Assembly (NCBI RefSeq): GCF_000208745.1
Contig: NC_030851.1
Location: forward strand, 33,502,974 to 33,566,973
Origin: Theobroma cacao
Lineage: Eukaryota > Streptophyta > Magnoliopsida > Malvales > Malvaceae
DNA: 64,000 bases
Direction of reading: 5' to 3'
Position numbers and translations under genes: made by a program. Position 1 is the stretch's first letter; every line of letters begins with the position of its first letter. A model generated the notes under the pieces. It worked only from the letters and a program-made list of their open reading frames with translations. It was not told the origin of the DNA and did no database searches. Shown here piece by piece: positions 11,791 through 23,425 of this stretch.

Positions 11791-12647
11791 GAGTTTGGTA
11801 GAAATGGCTCAACCAACGCATTCTCTGCACGTGGCAGAAAGATCATCATCACGAAGGGTTTGGGTTGCCTAAAGAGTCTAACTAGCAAGACATTTTCATC
11901 CAATAAATACCTGACAAGTGGCATACATGTTTTTCACCTGAGGGAGACGCCTGATAGATATAATATTTTGACTGGATTGGCAAATGTATGCCCAACTTCC
12001 AGAAAATTTGGTCAAAAATGAATCTAATATTTCTCGTATTTTAAATTTTTGATATTACTAAATTCGTCAAGATTTCGTTGGAGAAAGTTGAAAATTTGTG
12101 GAGAAAAGTCATAAATATGTAAGAAACGTTTAAAGTCCATTAAGAGAAGTCGAAAATTCTTCTTAAATCTATTGAAAATATAGCAAAAAAATTATCAATT
12201 TGTCAAAAATCTATCAAAAGAGTCAAAATCTCTTGAGAGAAATCATAAATCTATTTTAAAAAATTAGAAATTCGTTGAAAATTTTGTGTTTTAGTAATAG
12301 ACTTTCATCGATAACATATTATAATTTCAACTTGATAGATTAATTTTATGACAATCTGTTAATAATAATGTTAAATTCTAACTACACATCTAATAAATCA
12401 CAACTAAACAAATAATTATGTCTTAAACAAGATATTAATGATCAAAATTTAAATTTTATTAAAATACAACAAGCATAAAAAGTATGAAATATTTGAAATC
12501 TCAAGTCATAACAATCCAAATCTTAATAAAAAATTAAAAGAAATTACGAACATTTTGAAATGCAAGCGCATGTAAACAAAGAAAAGGAGCTCAAGATTCA
12601 ATGCATATATGGTTATCCCAAGTCGTCAAGTTTGCCATTAATATGTC
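11791..12647. other. Intergenic DNA with cryptic simple repeats
   Basis: No gene. From about 12050 to 12300, short AT-rich words such as GAAAATTCGT and AAATCTATTGAAAAT recur irregularly, giving low-complexity sequence without a clear period. Confidence 0.45.
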
Positions 12648-12679
12648 ATCCATTACAGAAAAACAGAATATTATTGACG

Positions 12680-13165
12680 AAAAATTTTGTCAATAATAGT
12701 TAATATTTCATTAGCATGTTATATTACCGACAAAAATTTTCATTGGTATTCAATTGAAAAAACTGTGGTCAGAAATGACAAATCCGTCAGTGATGAAATA
12801 TTGCATCGGTAAATTATTGACTGAATATTCCATTGGCAAAAGCTCGGATCCGTCAACCGATATGTTGTTGGTAATGGGGGAATTCTGTCAGTAATTTATG
12901 TTAGTAACATTACAGATGAATTAAGATCCATTGGTAATTTTCATCAATGATTATCGACAGAAAGATAACATCACCATTTTCGTCGGTCTTTACTGAAAGG
13001 TTTGCTGACGGATAGCAGATAGAGCTAGCCTTGAAGCGCACTAGTAGTATCCATCGACAATGGCTTCAAATCCGTTGGTATTGTGAATGAACTCCGTTGG
13101 TAATTTCGTTGATAATTGATGAATTTTTTTGGTAATTTACGAATTCCGTCGGTAATAACTATAGG
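12680..13165. repeat. CACTA subterminal repeat region
   Basis: Short motifs of the type CCGTTGGTAA, GTCGGTAATAA and GTCAGTAATTT occur many times on both strands within ~500 bp. Such arrays bind the TnpA-type protein in CACTA elements. A weaker matching array sits at 18330-18570. Confidence 0.65.
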
Positions 13166-13505
13166 ATCGATTTTCTTTTAGGAAATTAAATTTTGTCCGG
13201 TTTGTAATAAAATTATTATATGATGTTGTTATTGATAAAGTAAACATATAGAAAACATATATGCATATAAAAATATATGAAAATGTAATACAAATCATAA
13301 TTAATAAAAAAAATCAATGTAAACATATGATAAGAATCCAAATAAGTATCTGATAAAAACCTCATGTAGGGGATGGGGGTGGTTGCTGTTGTGGTGGATG
13401 CAGCAGACCCAAATGTTGTGATGAGGAAGACTCGAAGGGTGTCTGAAGGCGATAACCTTACTACAATGACCTTCAATAAGTTATTAATTCTACCCATCAA
13501 CATCA

Positions 13506-14640
13506 TCAAGTACTAACATTATTAATCCATTGTCGATATCTTTTGGGCTTAAGTGCAAAAGAAGGAGGAGGTTGTGCACTTTCAGGATCGCTAGCAAACT
13601 CAAATGTCGCAATTAGATCTAAAAATATCAAAACAGGGACTCTAATGCCAAATTCGTAGATGTGGGTGTGAGTACTAATGGGCTTTCCAATGGCCTCGAT
13701 CCATGCCTCAAGATAAAATTTCAGTTGGGTCGACGGCTCCTCACCGTACTTGTGCAAGAAAGCTAAAGTGTATGATTCCTACAAATAGAAAAACAATTAA
13801 AATTATTAAGTTATTTAATCAGTAAGCAACATATATGTCGAATATATATAAACACACGTATTACTTTGCACAGATAGTTTTGAACTTGTTGTCCACAAAT
13901 TCTCCACTACTTTTCTGCCATTTGTGAGTGCGTTCGGAGAATTTGGAAAACGTCACCTGGAGTTACTTTGCCTCAGACTGTAATCATTAAAAGAGAATAA
14001 GAATATAAAAATACATCATTACATAGTATCGTAATCGTTAATAACAGAAAGAATTGTATTATTTAAGTGAATGATTTTTATAGTATTAAAATAAAACCAC
14101 ATACCATCCTTTTTTGGTGTAAGGCGAAAGGCAAAGAACCACCTATATGTTTTGCAACGTTGCTGTCTTTCTCTATCAGATAGTTCTGCTTGGTCTGACG
14201 TGAACGTGACTGCCACTCGGTCTTGGACCATACGTTATCAACTAGTTGGTTCCATACTTTAACAATGATCCAAGGTCGTGTTGTACCCTTTGTCAATAGA
14301 AGATCAACATCGAGGCCACCTGTCTCCATCTTGGCCTTGTTGTGCTCATCCGCTAATAGATCCTTGAGGTAGTCTTTGCAAATTTTCTCTCATATGGATC
14401 GAACCTTCGTTGCATCTATAGCAACCCATTTAAAATATTCCTACATTGAAGAAAAATATATATTAGTACGGGAAATTATTATAGATATACTCTAATACTA
14501 TATCCTTTTGTTACCTCGAATTTACGCCCCATGTTCTCTTTATGCTCTTGAAGAACCTGCCTCCATATCGATTAAGGTCCACTAAAGTTACTCTGATAAT
14601 TCGTGTAATCATTGTAGTAACGCTAGTCTCCTCAAAAGTT
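13506..14640 (-). pseudogene. CACTA-encoded Ptta/En/Spm-family transposase-like protein, broken
   Basis: Minus-strand blocks in several frames match the plant transposase family Ptta/En/Spm (the TnpA-like partner of TNP2). They include WVAIDATKVRSI near 14420, DYLKDLLADEHNKAKM and METGGLDVDLLLTKGTTRPW near 14330-14270, VWNQLVDNVWSKTEWQSRS, and the diagnostic HIGGSLPFALHQKRM near 14150-14100. A downstream part, HKYGEEPSTQLKFYLEAWIE, is at 13755-13690. Introns and stops separate the blocks. It lies 3' of the TNP2 remnant on the same strand, as expected for a CACTA element. Confidence 0.7.
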
Positions 14641-14731
14641 CTACAAAATAAACTTATTGTTAGTAAAACACAATGATTAATTAACTAAATTGACTACATA
14701 TAATTAATTATATAAATTGGAGTAGAGGAAA

Positions 14732-16653
14732 TTACCTTCCTTTGAGAAGATGCGGAAGTATCCATCGATATGGATGAGTTTGAGTCAATAAGCCGACACT
14801 CAACTCTCGACCCCTAGCCTGCGACATGTTGTTGGACGCAATAGCGTTGTCCGAACACTTATAACACACCTCCAAATCACGACAACCCTTGATATTGCTT
14901 TTTATCTTCACTAGAACATCCATCATTGTGTTGATATATTTTCAAATACGTTATACTCAATATGCATCAACTCCAAATTGTGACAAATGAGATTCGTCTG
15001 CCAATATAGTAATTTTCAAAATATCCTTTTCTTAGTCCAATTATGGGTTTATTCAAAACCTGGTAACTTTTGGTTGCCCATTTTTGTCCCACACGTGATA
15101 TTTGCAATTGAGTCCAATCGTTCCAAGATCTCTGCATTGGATAATCGAAGAATTGAAAGGTCTCATTTAACACATTTCTTAAATTTATCTCTTTGGCGAC
15201 AAAAAGGATGATCCATCAGCAAAAATTGTTAATGACAATAAAAATAAACCTTCATCCCATACTCCAAAAAGAAACTCTTTTCATTTTCCATGCAATATGG
15301 ACACGATTAACGTCCATGAGTACTCCACCCGGACAATATACTATATGCAAGGAAGTCATTAATGGTCCATAGGCATGCTGCTCTTAAAACAAAATTTTGG
15401 CAAGTAAAGGTATCGTACAAGACAGTCCTTTCATCCCACAGAACTTTTAACTCATCTATCAACAGTCGAAAAAACACATCAATGTTTTATTTAAGACTTG
15501 TAACCTCCTTAAGATGATCATATTAAAAAAGATGTACAGTTGCTTCGTGCATATCCATAGAGGTAAGTTATAGACAATGGCCATTACAGGCCAAACATAA
15601 TATGAATTTTTTGTCGGCCTAAATGGACTAAAACTATTTGAACATAAATACAGTCTGACGTTGCTAGGCTCAAAGGCAAAAGATTGATGGGTACGATTAA
15701 AATGTTGCCATACCTCACCATCAACAGAATGCCTTATCACTTCATCATAATATTGGTGTGTGGCATGCCATGTCATGTGTTTTGCAGTTTTCACTAACAT
15801 ATATAACTTTTGCAATCTCGGTGTTAGTGGAAAGCATTGTAAAATCTTCAAAAGAATTTTTTCTCCTTTCCTTCCCTTGATTTATCTGTTTTATACTAAG
15901 GATGACCACAAGATGAACAATAAGACAACTCAGAATATTCGTTATAAAACAACACACAATAATTCTTACATGCATGAATTTTCTGAGAGCTGAGCTCAAG
16001 TGCCTTTAATTGTGTCTTCATTTTATAAAAATTTGTCGATAATGCTTCATCAGATGGCAACAACTCCTTCATTAGCTACATCAGATGATTAAAGCATGCT
16101 CACTCATGTTAAATTCTAACTTCACATTCAATAATTGTGACATAGCTAATAGTTTTGTGTGCTTTTCACATCCAACCCACAAAGCTGCATCAGCATCATT
16201 TAACAATGAAAGGAAGGTTGCAGCATTCGAATTTGGATATTTAGGAAAGCCCAGTTCATCTCAAGTCTCATCATTTAATTGAAACTCTTATTGTAAAGCA
16301 TCCATAATCATTTCAGCATAAGGATTTTCTACTTTGAGTTCATTAACAACTTAATTCTGTTCACCAATAAAATGTTCCTATCATTAGCCAGCATGGAACA
16401 ATTCACCATGTGCATCCCATATTGTGTACGCATTGGTAAACCTTTTACGAAATAAGTGTTCCTAAACGTTATTAGCAACCAATAAATTGCTATTTTTACA
16501 CCAAAAGCAAGGACATTTGATCTTATTCTTAGTCATGTATCTTGGTTGACTAAACACAAATGAAATAAATTCATCTACACCATTCACAAATTATGTCTTA
16601 AAAAATTCACTTGAATTGACTTGGGAATACATCCAACTCCTATCTCGTTCCAT
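14732..16653 (-). pseudogene. CACTA TNP2-like transposase, broken
   Basis: The N-terminal transposase-associated domain starts at the ATG at 16653 (MERDRSWMYSQVNSSEFF), with FVNGVDEFISF and KNKIKCPCFW after an in-frame TAA. The core TNP2 block is near 15850-15560: AKHMTWHATHQYYDEVIRH, VDGEVWQHFNRTHQSFAFEP, NVRLYLCSNSFSPF, then YYVWPVMAIVYNLPLWICTK. Further on come LIDELKVLWDERTVLYD near 15450 and HNLELMHIEYNVFENI near 14980-14935, equivalent to the family's HNLDVMHIEKNV motif. Stops and frameshifts are frequent, so this cannot make an active transposase. TNP2 cuts the element ends in autonomous CACTA elements. Confidence 0.85.
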
Positions 16654-16756
16654 GCTGAGAAAAATATTATAATAAACATATGATGTTGTCCGTTATCAAG
16701 TATTAACACAAACATCAATCGAAAATAAAATCCAACTACATACTAGAATTATTTAA

Positions 16757-17244
16757 TTGCTTAACTACTAAAACTTTTTTTCATTTGATTAGTTAAATTA
16801 TTTAATTAATTTAAGAAAACTTTAATTAATGTAAATATTTTTAAATTTTACTCAATTTACTAATATATTTTGAATTGATTAATTACTAATACATGATTTT
16901 TCAGAATTAGTTATATTTTGTAATTAATTCCCTAAACCCTTAATTAATTTAAATAAAAATAATATTATTTAATATTACTAATTTAATTAATTCCTTAATT
17001 ACTTATAACACCCTAACACTTAATTAAGTAAATTATTTAGTTACCTCACTAAACACCTTAATTTATTTAAATATTTTTAAAATTAAATAATATTACTAAC
17101 TTAGTTTATTGCTTAACTACTAAAACTTTTTTCATTTGATTAGTTAAATTATTTAATTAATTTAATAAAATTTTAATTAATGTAAATACTTTTAAATTTT
17201 ACTAAATTTACTAATACATTTTGAATTGATTAATTACTATCATT
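16757..17244. repeat. Direct duplication of ~135 bp inside the CACTA element
   Basis: Copies at about 16757-16893 and 17109-17244 begin TTGCTTAACTACTAAAAC and stay highly similar through GAATTGATTAATTACTA. They are 352 bp apart. The SINE-like insertion sits at the end of the second copy. Confidence 0.8.
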
Positions 17245-17353
17245 TTATTTTTTTTTATAATTGAGAGAGGGAGGATTCGAATCCAGCTCTTAAAACAGGA
17301 GGATTATGCACCAACCAATGAGCTAAATGCTCAAGTGCTAATTACTATCATTT
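17231..17353 (-). mobile_element. Very short tRNA-derived SINE-like retroposon with perfect 15-bp target duplication
   Basis: The 93-bp insert 17246-17338 is flanked by identical 15-mers TAATTACTATCATTT (17231-17245 and 17339-17353). Read on the minus strand it has a pol III A-box-like TAGCTCATTGG near its 5' end, a B-box-like GGATTCGAATCC about 40 bp on, and an A-rich tail. That arrangement is a tRNA-type promoter with a retroposed tail. No tRNA-unrelated body is present, so it could be a minimal SINE or a single retroposed tRNA-like transcript. It post-dates the CACTA insertion. Confidence 0.85.
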
Positions 17354-17760
17354 GATTTGTTAAATTATTCATTCAATTAATTGATTAATTGATTTGTGTT
17401 AATGACAAGGTTTTTAATTGATTTGGTAGCAAAAATATGCATTCACATTAACTTCTGAATAGGTGTATGTAATAAAAGAATTTTGCATGATTTAGCATAA
17501 ATTAACTTTAAACCACACAACCAAATATCAAACCAACCACCTCTTTCCCCTCAATGAAGAAAGAGTTCTATCACATTGGTCCTAAATTCAATTTTAACTC
17601 CATTTCCCTTTAAAATTTTTCAATTGTTTAAAGCGCAAATTAGTAGTGGCCCTTCGCAGTTGGGAACCACCATCCAATTGCTCCAATGCTCATACAATAG
17701 CAGCATAGGTAGCCACAATCCAACAAACACAAAAACCTTACAAAGCTACATTTTCCTTTT

Positions 17761-17777
17761 ACACACACACACACACA
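17761..17777. repeat. AC microsatellite
   Basis: Eight AC units inside the decayed CACTA element. Confidence 0.9.
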
Positions 17778-18572
17778 AAGGTGTCAAATCTTAACATTGT
17801 CCAATTTCAACTCTAACCCTAAATAATAAGCTACATTTTTAGTGACAAAGAGCAAAGCATAGTCAATGAATATTTTTTATGACAACCTCTAGCTTTCCCA
17901 AGCTGACTATGCCTTGTTGGGGTTAAGGAAAAATTTCCCCCGTGGGTGTACAGTTGTTGGGTGAGAGAAAATGTAGCATGACAGAGCGATGTGTAGACGG
18001 AGAAAGGGGGAGAGGTGAAAACAGATGAGGGTGGAAAGAAGAAAAGTAGAGAAAAACAAGATGGAAAATAAGAAGTCGAAGGAATAAGGGGAAAGATCCA
18101 TGGTGGCAAGAGATAAGGTGGAGTCGCCAACGTCGAGAGGGAAAACGAAAAGAAAAGGGGACGTAGGAAGGGATGAGTGGAGTGGAGTGGAGCGGAGGGA
18201 GTAGGGAGCGACTTGGATTTTAGGGTTGTAGGGCTAATATGAAACGTGAAAGAGAAATAAGTTATGTATTTTAACCCTAAACTATTTTTTATAAATTTTC
18301 TATTGAAAACCATTTTTTTTTATTTTTTCTTAGAATTGTTGACGGAATATTTCATCAAATCATCAACATTGGTACATGTAGAGTATTATTGACAAGTTTT
18401 TGTCGATAATCCTAGTTCATACGTTAGAAAATTTTATTGGGAATTCATTAATCATATATTTGCAAAGCAAAAATTCATTTGATTGAAAATCTATTGACAA
18501 AGATATATTATTATCAATGGATATGTTTCGACGAAATTGATTCTGTCGAAATATGTTTTTTTTCTTGTTGTG

Positions 18573-18862
18573 ATCATTATTAGTGGAATATTTGGTTGAA
18601 AATTTATCGATAAATATTGATGAGTACCCATTATATCAATGGAAATTTTTATTAAAAATGTTGACACCAATTTATTTAATTTGAAGTTATATCCTTATCG
18701 ACAATTTTTTGACAGAGGTTTTTTTTTTGTCAAAAACATTACTAGAAAATACCTCTAAAAAATGTAAAATTATTTTATTGAAAGTGTGTTGCTATTCCGT
18801 TGGTAAGTGGAGAGCATCATCGACGGAAGTTTTCCACCAGACTTAATTATTTTCTTGTAGTG
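18573..18862. mobile_element. Second CACTA terminus abutting the first
   Basis: The segment ends in ATTTTCTTGTAGTG at 18862, whose reverse complement starts with the canonical CACTACAAGAAAAT. It has the same kind of subterminal motifs (CCGTTGGTAAG, CATCGACGGAAG). It may be the right end of an older CACTA element into which the main one jumped, or the true right end of a single longer element. Its other end was not found. Confidence 0.6.
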
Positions 18863-20600
18863 CAAGACGAAAATCGTTGAATCTAATCTAGCCTAAGATA
18901 CGCTTTATTCGGTCACTTTGCCAACCCTCTCGCTTTGAAGGTGGAGTAGGTCGAGCTCACACTTTGCTATTTTCTTTATAAAAAACAAAAAACTGACACG
19001 TCAAACAAAATTAACGTGACAAAAAAAAATCAACCAAAAAACTTTTAACATTTTTTATTTTACTTAAACGTACATAACATACAAGCTATTGGGAATTGGC
19101 TACCTAGGCTTATTAATTTGCCAGGGTGGGGCTATTTTCCATCTGAAATATAACACGAGAAAGAAAAAAAGGAAAGAAGTTGAAGGTGGTGGTTAGGGGG
19201 AAGTAGGTTCATTTGCTATACAATGATAGGCGAAAAACGAGATGGACATATAATTCAAATAGTACACAATTCAAACTCATTTGAGCATGTGGTACATGGT
19301 CTAAATTATAAAAACGTGGTCGTTTATTTAGCTCGGTCAAGGTAAGCTACACCAGAAATTTAATTATATAAAAAATATAAACAAATGGATAAGAACTAGA
19401 AGGTCAAAGAAGTACTGCCAAACCAATAAAATATTGGTTTATCGTTGCTTCGCTGATGCCCACACGTTCGAAAATAACTAAAGGACTTTGGAATAATGTT
19501 TCCAAATAAAACAAGAAAGAGTGAGTTTGGTATGTTGCCAATTGTTTCAAAGGTGTGCTTAATTTCGCAGCATAGGCTTTTGTTCAAACCACGCACTAGA
19601 AAGTAAAAGTTTAAAAGAGAAAATCATTTTGAAACAATTTGTTGAAAACCCAAATACCTTTGAAGTTTGAACAAGTTCTCAAAGTTTGGTTCATAAAATT
19701 ATTACCTACCAGATAAAGGTTTTCGAACTTGAGACAAGAGAAAATTATATATTAACAACTGATTAATCAGGTTACACTTTAAGTCAATACTGTTTATATG
19801 ATTAATTAATAACACAATAATTAAAATTCAAGCAACAAAAACTGCTGTTGTCATTCTATAGAAAGAGATTTTTAACAAAATAAAATATATTAATATATTT
19901 ATGCAAAAGGATTTGTCGACTGCCAGCACAAGACGAATATTCCCTACTCTAATTAGTACCATTAAGCACAATTGTGCCATTTAGTCTTAATTTTTTCCCA
20001 AAACTTTATTTTTATTTTTAATTTGGAAGAGATCAATTTTGAAAGGAAAGGACGGGATTGAGACAATACGGGTAAGGGCTTAAGGGAAAGAGATATATAG
20101 CATCAGCTCTTAAATTATGGCTTGAACACTTCTGTCGGTTAATTGACTAAATAATTGGGGAAACACGTGTAGGTGACTTTCATCTTAGTACCCATCATAT
20201 AAGAAATTTTCTTTTGTAAGCATTCCAGCAAGTGGGTGAAGCTTTCATGCCGACATCTTTGAGTAACTTTTAATTTTGTGGTAAATTTAAAGTTTTGTAC
20301 GAAAGCTGATTAAAAGGTAATTATATAATGTTATGTATAAATATATTTTAAATTATATATAATAAAAAAATAAAAATTAAAAATTTGAGGGGTAACTACT
20401 GTTATTACCTTACTCCGCCACTGTTTTTATTGTTTTTAAAATTACGAAAATTGACATATTTACCTTACTATTTATACCTATTTCCTGGCTTATTTATGCA
20501 AATTTTAATCAAAATGCAAAGTGAACATTTTATATAATTGGATATTAAACTTTATGGTTACTCTTTTTAGAAATGATTAATGCTCTCTTTTTCTAATATT
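18863..20600. other. Intergenic DNA
   Basis: AT-rich DNA with no supported gene and no clear repeat. A minus-strand frame near 19396-19596 matches nothing I recognise. Confidence 0.45.
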
Positions 20601-21299
20601 CAAGGTGTGAATGAGTCAAACCTATTCATGAGTTTCTTAAGTTCAACACTTCAACTTGTGATTTATGAATACTTGGGCTCAATCAGTTTATTCAAATAAA
20701 CTAGTCAAACAAATTGATTTCTTGTTTTATGCTCCAATCAAGTTGCCCGCGAGCTTTTCATGAGCTTCACAAATTTTAAATTTTATACTTTATTTTATGA
20801 ACAAAATACGAATATATATAATTGAATAAGTCATCAATTGCAAGTTCCTTTTTTATTAAATTGTAGATACTAAAAAAAATTCAAATTCAATTCTTTCAAT
20901 TAATAGCTACCGCAAGAATTATCGGATTAAACAGTTAAATGCTTATATCTAATTTGATTATAATTATAATTAAAATTGATTGAGTTAAATTGGAGTAAAT
21001 CAATAATTTCTTTAAAAGAAAAATGAATTTTATTCAAGTTCAAGCAGAAGTGTTCCTGGTTGAGCCATATCATGTACGAACCAAATTTATTGAGACGTCT
21101 TTTTTAACCAAATTTGAGCTTGTTTTGTCTGATTTGTTTAATTATTAAAATAATATTATTATTTCAATATTTTTAAATATAGTTTAAAATTAAAATTAAT
21201 AAAAATATAATATTTATTAACAAAATAAATGAATTGAGCTGGTCCAAGACCAAGTTTGAGTCTAAATACTATACCAAACTCGACTTATGAACACCTCTA
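20601..21299. mobile_element. Possible hAT-like miniature element
   Basis: The left end CAAGGTGTGAATGAGTC and the right end, reverse-complemented as TAGAGGTGTTCATAAGTCGAG, are an imperfect inverted pair like those of non-autonomous plant hAT repeats. The interior is AT-rich and non-coding. No 8-bp duplication was found, so boundaries are approximate. Confidence 0.4.
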
Positions 21300-21874
21300 A
21301 CTTCAAGTTAAAATTATTATTATTATTATGAAATTCAAGTTAAGGTCCCTAATGGACCTAGTTTGACATTTTCAACTCAATTATTCTTTTTTTTTTAATT
21401 TTTTTTGATATAGAGAATTAAGAATTTAAATTTAATTTTTTGAATAAAAAATACATGCACCAAGTGCAAGTCGATTATACTTTTAAATCTTAATTAAAAT
21501 AACTCAAGATCTAGTTTATCTTCACCCTTATATATATAAAAAAAAAAAATTTGAAAACTTAGTTTGGAAATCAGAAGCCCAGTAACAAGCAGCAATAGGT
21601 TAAATCTAAAAATCCCTTCTATCAATCAATCCAAAAAACAATAACAAGCCCAATAGGTATAATCTTTGGGCCTCCCACACCTGAACCAGCAGCACTCTCC
21701 TCCCTAGCCTAGCCGTAGCCGAAAAAACCATAAACACCAACGTTTCCCTCTCCTTCCCTCCAACCCGCCTGCTCTCTCTCTTTCTTTCTTTTTTTTTTTT
21801 TTCTAATGCTCCCACATAGATTCTGGTCGGGTCCCAATCCCTCCAAATCCATCTGATATGCCTTTGCCTCTGAT
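21300..21874 (+). promoter_or_regulatory. Upstream region of the PPR gene
   Basis: Holds the probable promoter and leader of the PPR gene. A CT-rich tract near 21770-21800 and a rise in GC from about 21640 suggest transcribed leader. No TATA box is asserted. Confidence 0.4.
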
Positions 21875-23425
21875 ATGTATCACGCTCTGGGCGCTCCCCG
21901 CCTAATATACCGTGCCCACATCTCAAGACTCGTAAAAAACGGCCTCATTAACCAAGCCATCAGCATGTTCGACCAAATGACCCAATCAGATTGCCGAGTC
22001 TTCGGCCTTGACTATAACCGCTTCATCGGCGTCCTGCTTCGCGACTCCCGCTTCGACTTAGCCGAATATTACTACTTCCAAATGTTCCCTCAGGGTTTCT
22101 CTCTAACTCCCTTCACTTACTCTCGCTTTATCTCCGCTTTATGCCCTGTCAAAAACTTTAATTTTATTGAGCTTCTTTTGAATGACATGGATAAATTGAA
22201 TTATGTTCCTGATATTTGGGCTTTTAACATTTATTTGAATCTTTTGTGTAGAGAAAAAAAGATAGAGTTAGCTTTAGAGGTTTTCCATAGCTTGGTTAAG
22301 AAAGGGAGAGACCCAGATGTTGTAACGTATACAATAATGATTGATGGGTTGTGTAAAGCTGGGAAGTTTGATAATGCTGTTGGGTTTTGGAGGGAAATGG
22401 TAGGGAAAGGTTTTCGTCCTGATAACAAGGCGTGTTGTGCGCTTGTTGTTGGCTTGTGTGATGGTGGGAAGGTTGATTTGGCATATGAACTTGTTGTTGA
22501 GGTGATTAAGGGTGGGGATATTGAGTTTAGTACGTTGCTTTATAATGCGCTGATTAGTGGGTTTTGTAGAATTAGGAGGATTGATAAGGCACAGGCAATA
22601 AAGTTGTTTATGACGAAAAACGGGTGTGAGCCAGATTTGGTTACATATAATGTGTTGTTGAATTATTGTTGTAATGAGCTTATGTTGGAGGAGGCGGCGA
22701 AGTTGGTGAAGAAGATGGAGAGGAGTGGGATAGGACCTGATGTCTATGGTTATAACCAGATGATTAAAGGGTTTTGTAATGCTAATAGGCCAGATAAGGC
22801 ATTATTGTTGATGGTGAACAAGATGGAGGCAAATGGGTTGGCTGATGCTGTTTCTCATAATACAATTATCAAAGCATTTTGTAAGGGTGGTCATATCGGA
22901 AAGGCTTACAAGCTGTTTGAAGAAATGGGTAGGAAGGGGATTGCACCTGATGTGGTGACCTTCACGACCCTTATAAAAGCTTGTCTTACCGAAGGTAGTT
23001 CTGATATAGCAAAAGCACTTCTTGATCGAATGTCAGGGATGGGTCTGTTGCCTGATTGTATTTTTTATACTGCAATTATTGACCACCTATGCAAAAATGG
23101 TAAAGTTGAGATGGCTCATAGTGTTTTTGATGACATGATAAAGCAGGGAGTTAACCCTGACGTGGTTTCATACAATGCCCTCATAAATGGGTTTTGCAAG
23201 TCTAACAGAGCAAGTGAAGCCATACATCTCTACGAGGAAATGCAGACTAGAGGATTCTCTCCAGATGAGGTTACTTTCAAATTGATAATTGGAGGGCTTA
23301 TACGGGAAAAGAAGCTCTCTAAGGCTTGCAAAGTATGGGATCAGATGATGGAGAAGGGTTTTACTCTTGATGGAGCTGTTTCTGAGACACTGATCAATGC
23401 TATCCATTCAGTAGACTCCGGATGA
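21875..23425 (+). CDS. P-class pentatricopeptide repeat protein, At1g13040-like
   Basis: An intronless 516-residue protein made almost wholly of 35-residue PPR motifs, about a dozen from residue 12 to the end. Clear units include PDVVTYTIMIDGLCKAGK, PDLVTYNVLLNYCC and PDVVSYNALINGFCKSNR. No E, DYW or SMR domain follows, so it is P class. Such proteins bind organelle RNA base by base and act in RNA stabilisation, processing or translation. Length and the conserved start (MYHALGAPRLIYRAHISRLV) and end (KLSKACKVWDQMMEKGFTLD) resemble the mitochondrial-predicted Arabidopsis protein At1g13040, as I recall it. The first ~250 bases use many C-ending codons, and the rest is AT-rich. The targeting peptide, if any, overlaps the first repeat. 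Specific RNA targets cannot be read from this. Confidence 0.93.
   Translation: MYHALGAPRLIYRAHISRLVKNGLINQAISMFDQMTQSDCRVFGLDYNRFIGVLLRDSRFDLAEYYYFQMFPQGFSLTPFTYSRFISALCPVKNFNFIELLLNDMDKLNYVPDIWAFNIYLNLLCREKKIELALEVFHSLVKKGRDPDVVTYTIMIDGLCKAGKFDNAVGFWREMVGKGFRPDNKACCALVVGLCDGGKVDLAYELVVEVIKGGDIEFSTLLYNALISGFCRIRRIDKAQAIKLFMTKNGCEPDLVTYNVLLNYCCNELMLEEAAKLVKKMERSGIGPDVYGYNQMIKGFCNANRPDKALLLMVNKMEANGLADAVSHNTIIKAFCKGGHIGKAYKLFEEMGRKGIAPDVVTFTTLIKACLTEGSSDIAKALLDRMSGMGLLPDCIFYTAIIDHLCKNGKVEMAHSVFDDMIKQGVNPDVVSYNALINGFCKSNRASEAIHLYEEMQTRGFSPDEVTFKLIIGGLIREKKLSKACKVWDQMMEKGFTLDGAVSETLINAIHSVDSG

Larger units (their letters stand above)
12648..18575 (-). mobile_element. Decayed CACTA (En/Spm) DNA transposon
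   Basis: The left end at 12651 reads CATTACAGAAAAACAG; the right end at 18572, reverse-complemented, reads CACAACAAGAAAAAAAAC. Both are diverged forms of CACTACAAGAAAA. Each is flanked by ATC (12648-12650 and 18573-18575), matching the 3-bp duplication of CACTA elements. Both subterminal regions are packed with short GTCGGTAAT/CCGTTGGTAA-type repeats. The interior carries the two usual CACTA proteins, TNP2-like and Ptta/En/Spm-like, both on the minus strand and both broken. The element is about 5.9 kb and has itself been hit by a SINE-like insertion. The alternative right end at 18862 has a better terminus but non-matching flanks. Confidence 0.75.

Noticed and set aside
17246..17338. A genuine tRNA gene, suggested by the A/B-box-like motifs
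   Set aside because: No acceptor-stem pairing or clear cloverleaf was seen, and the A-tail plus 15-bp duplication indicate a retroposed copy.
17831..18313. 160-residue Phe/Ser/Pro-rich frame in the CACTA element
   Set aside because: Pyrimidine-rich composition artefact with no similarity to CACTA proteins.
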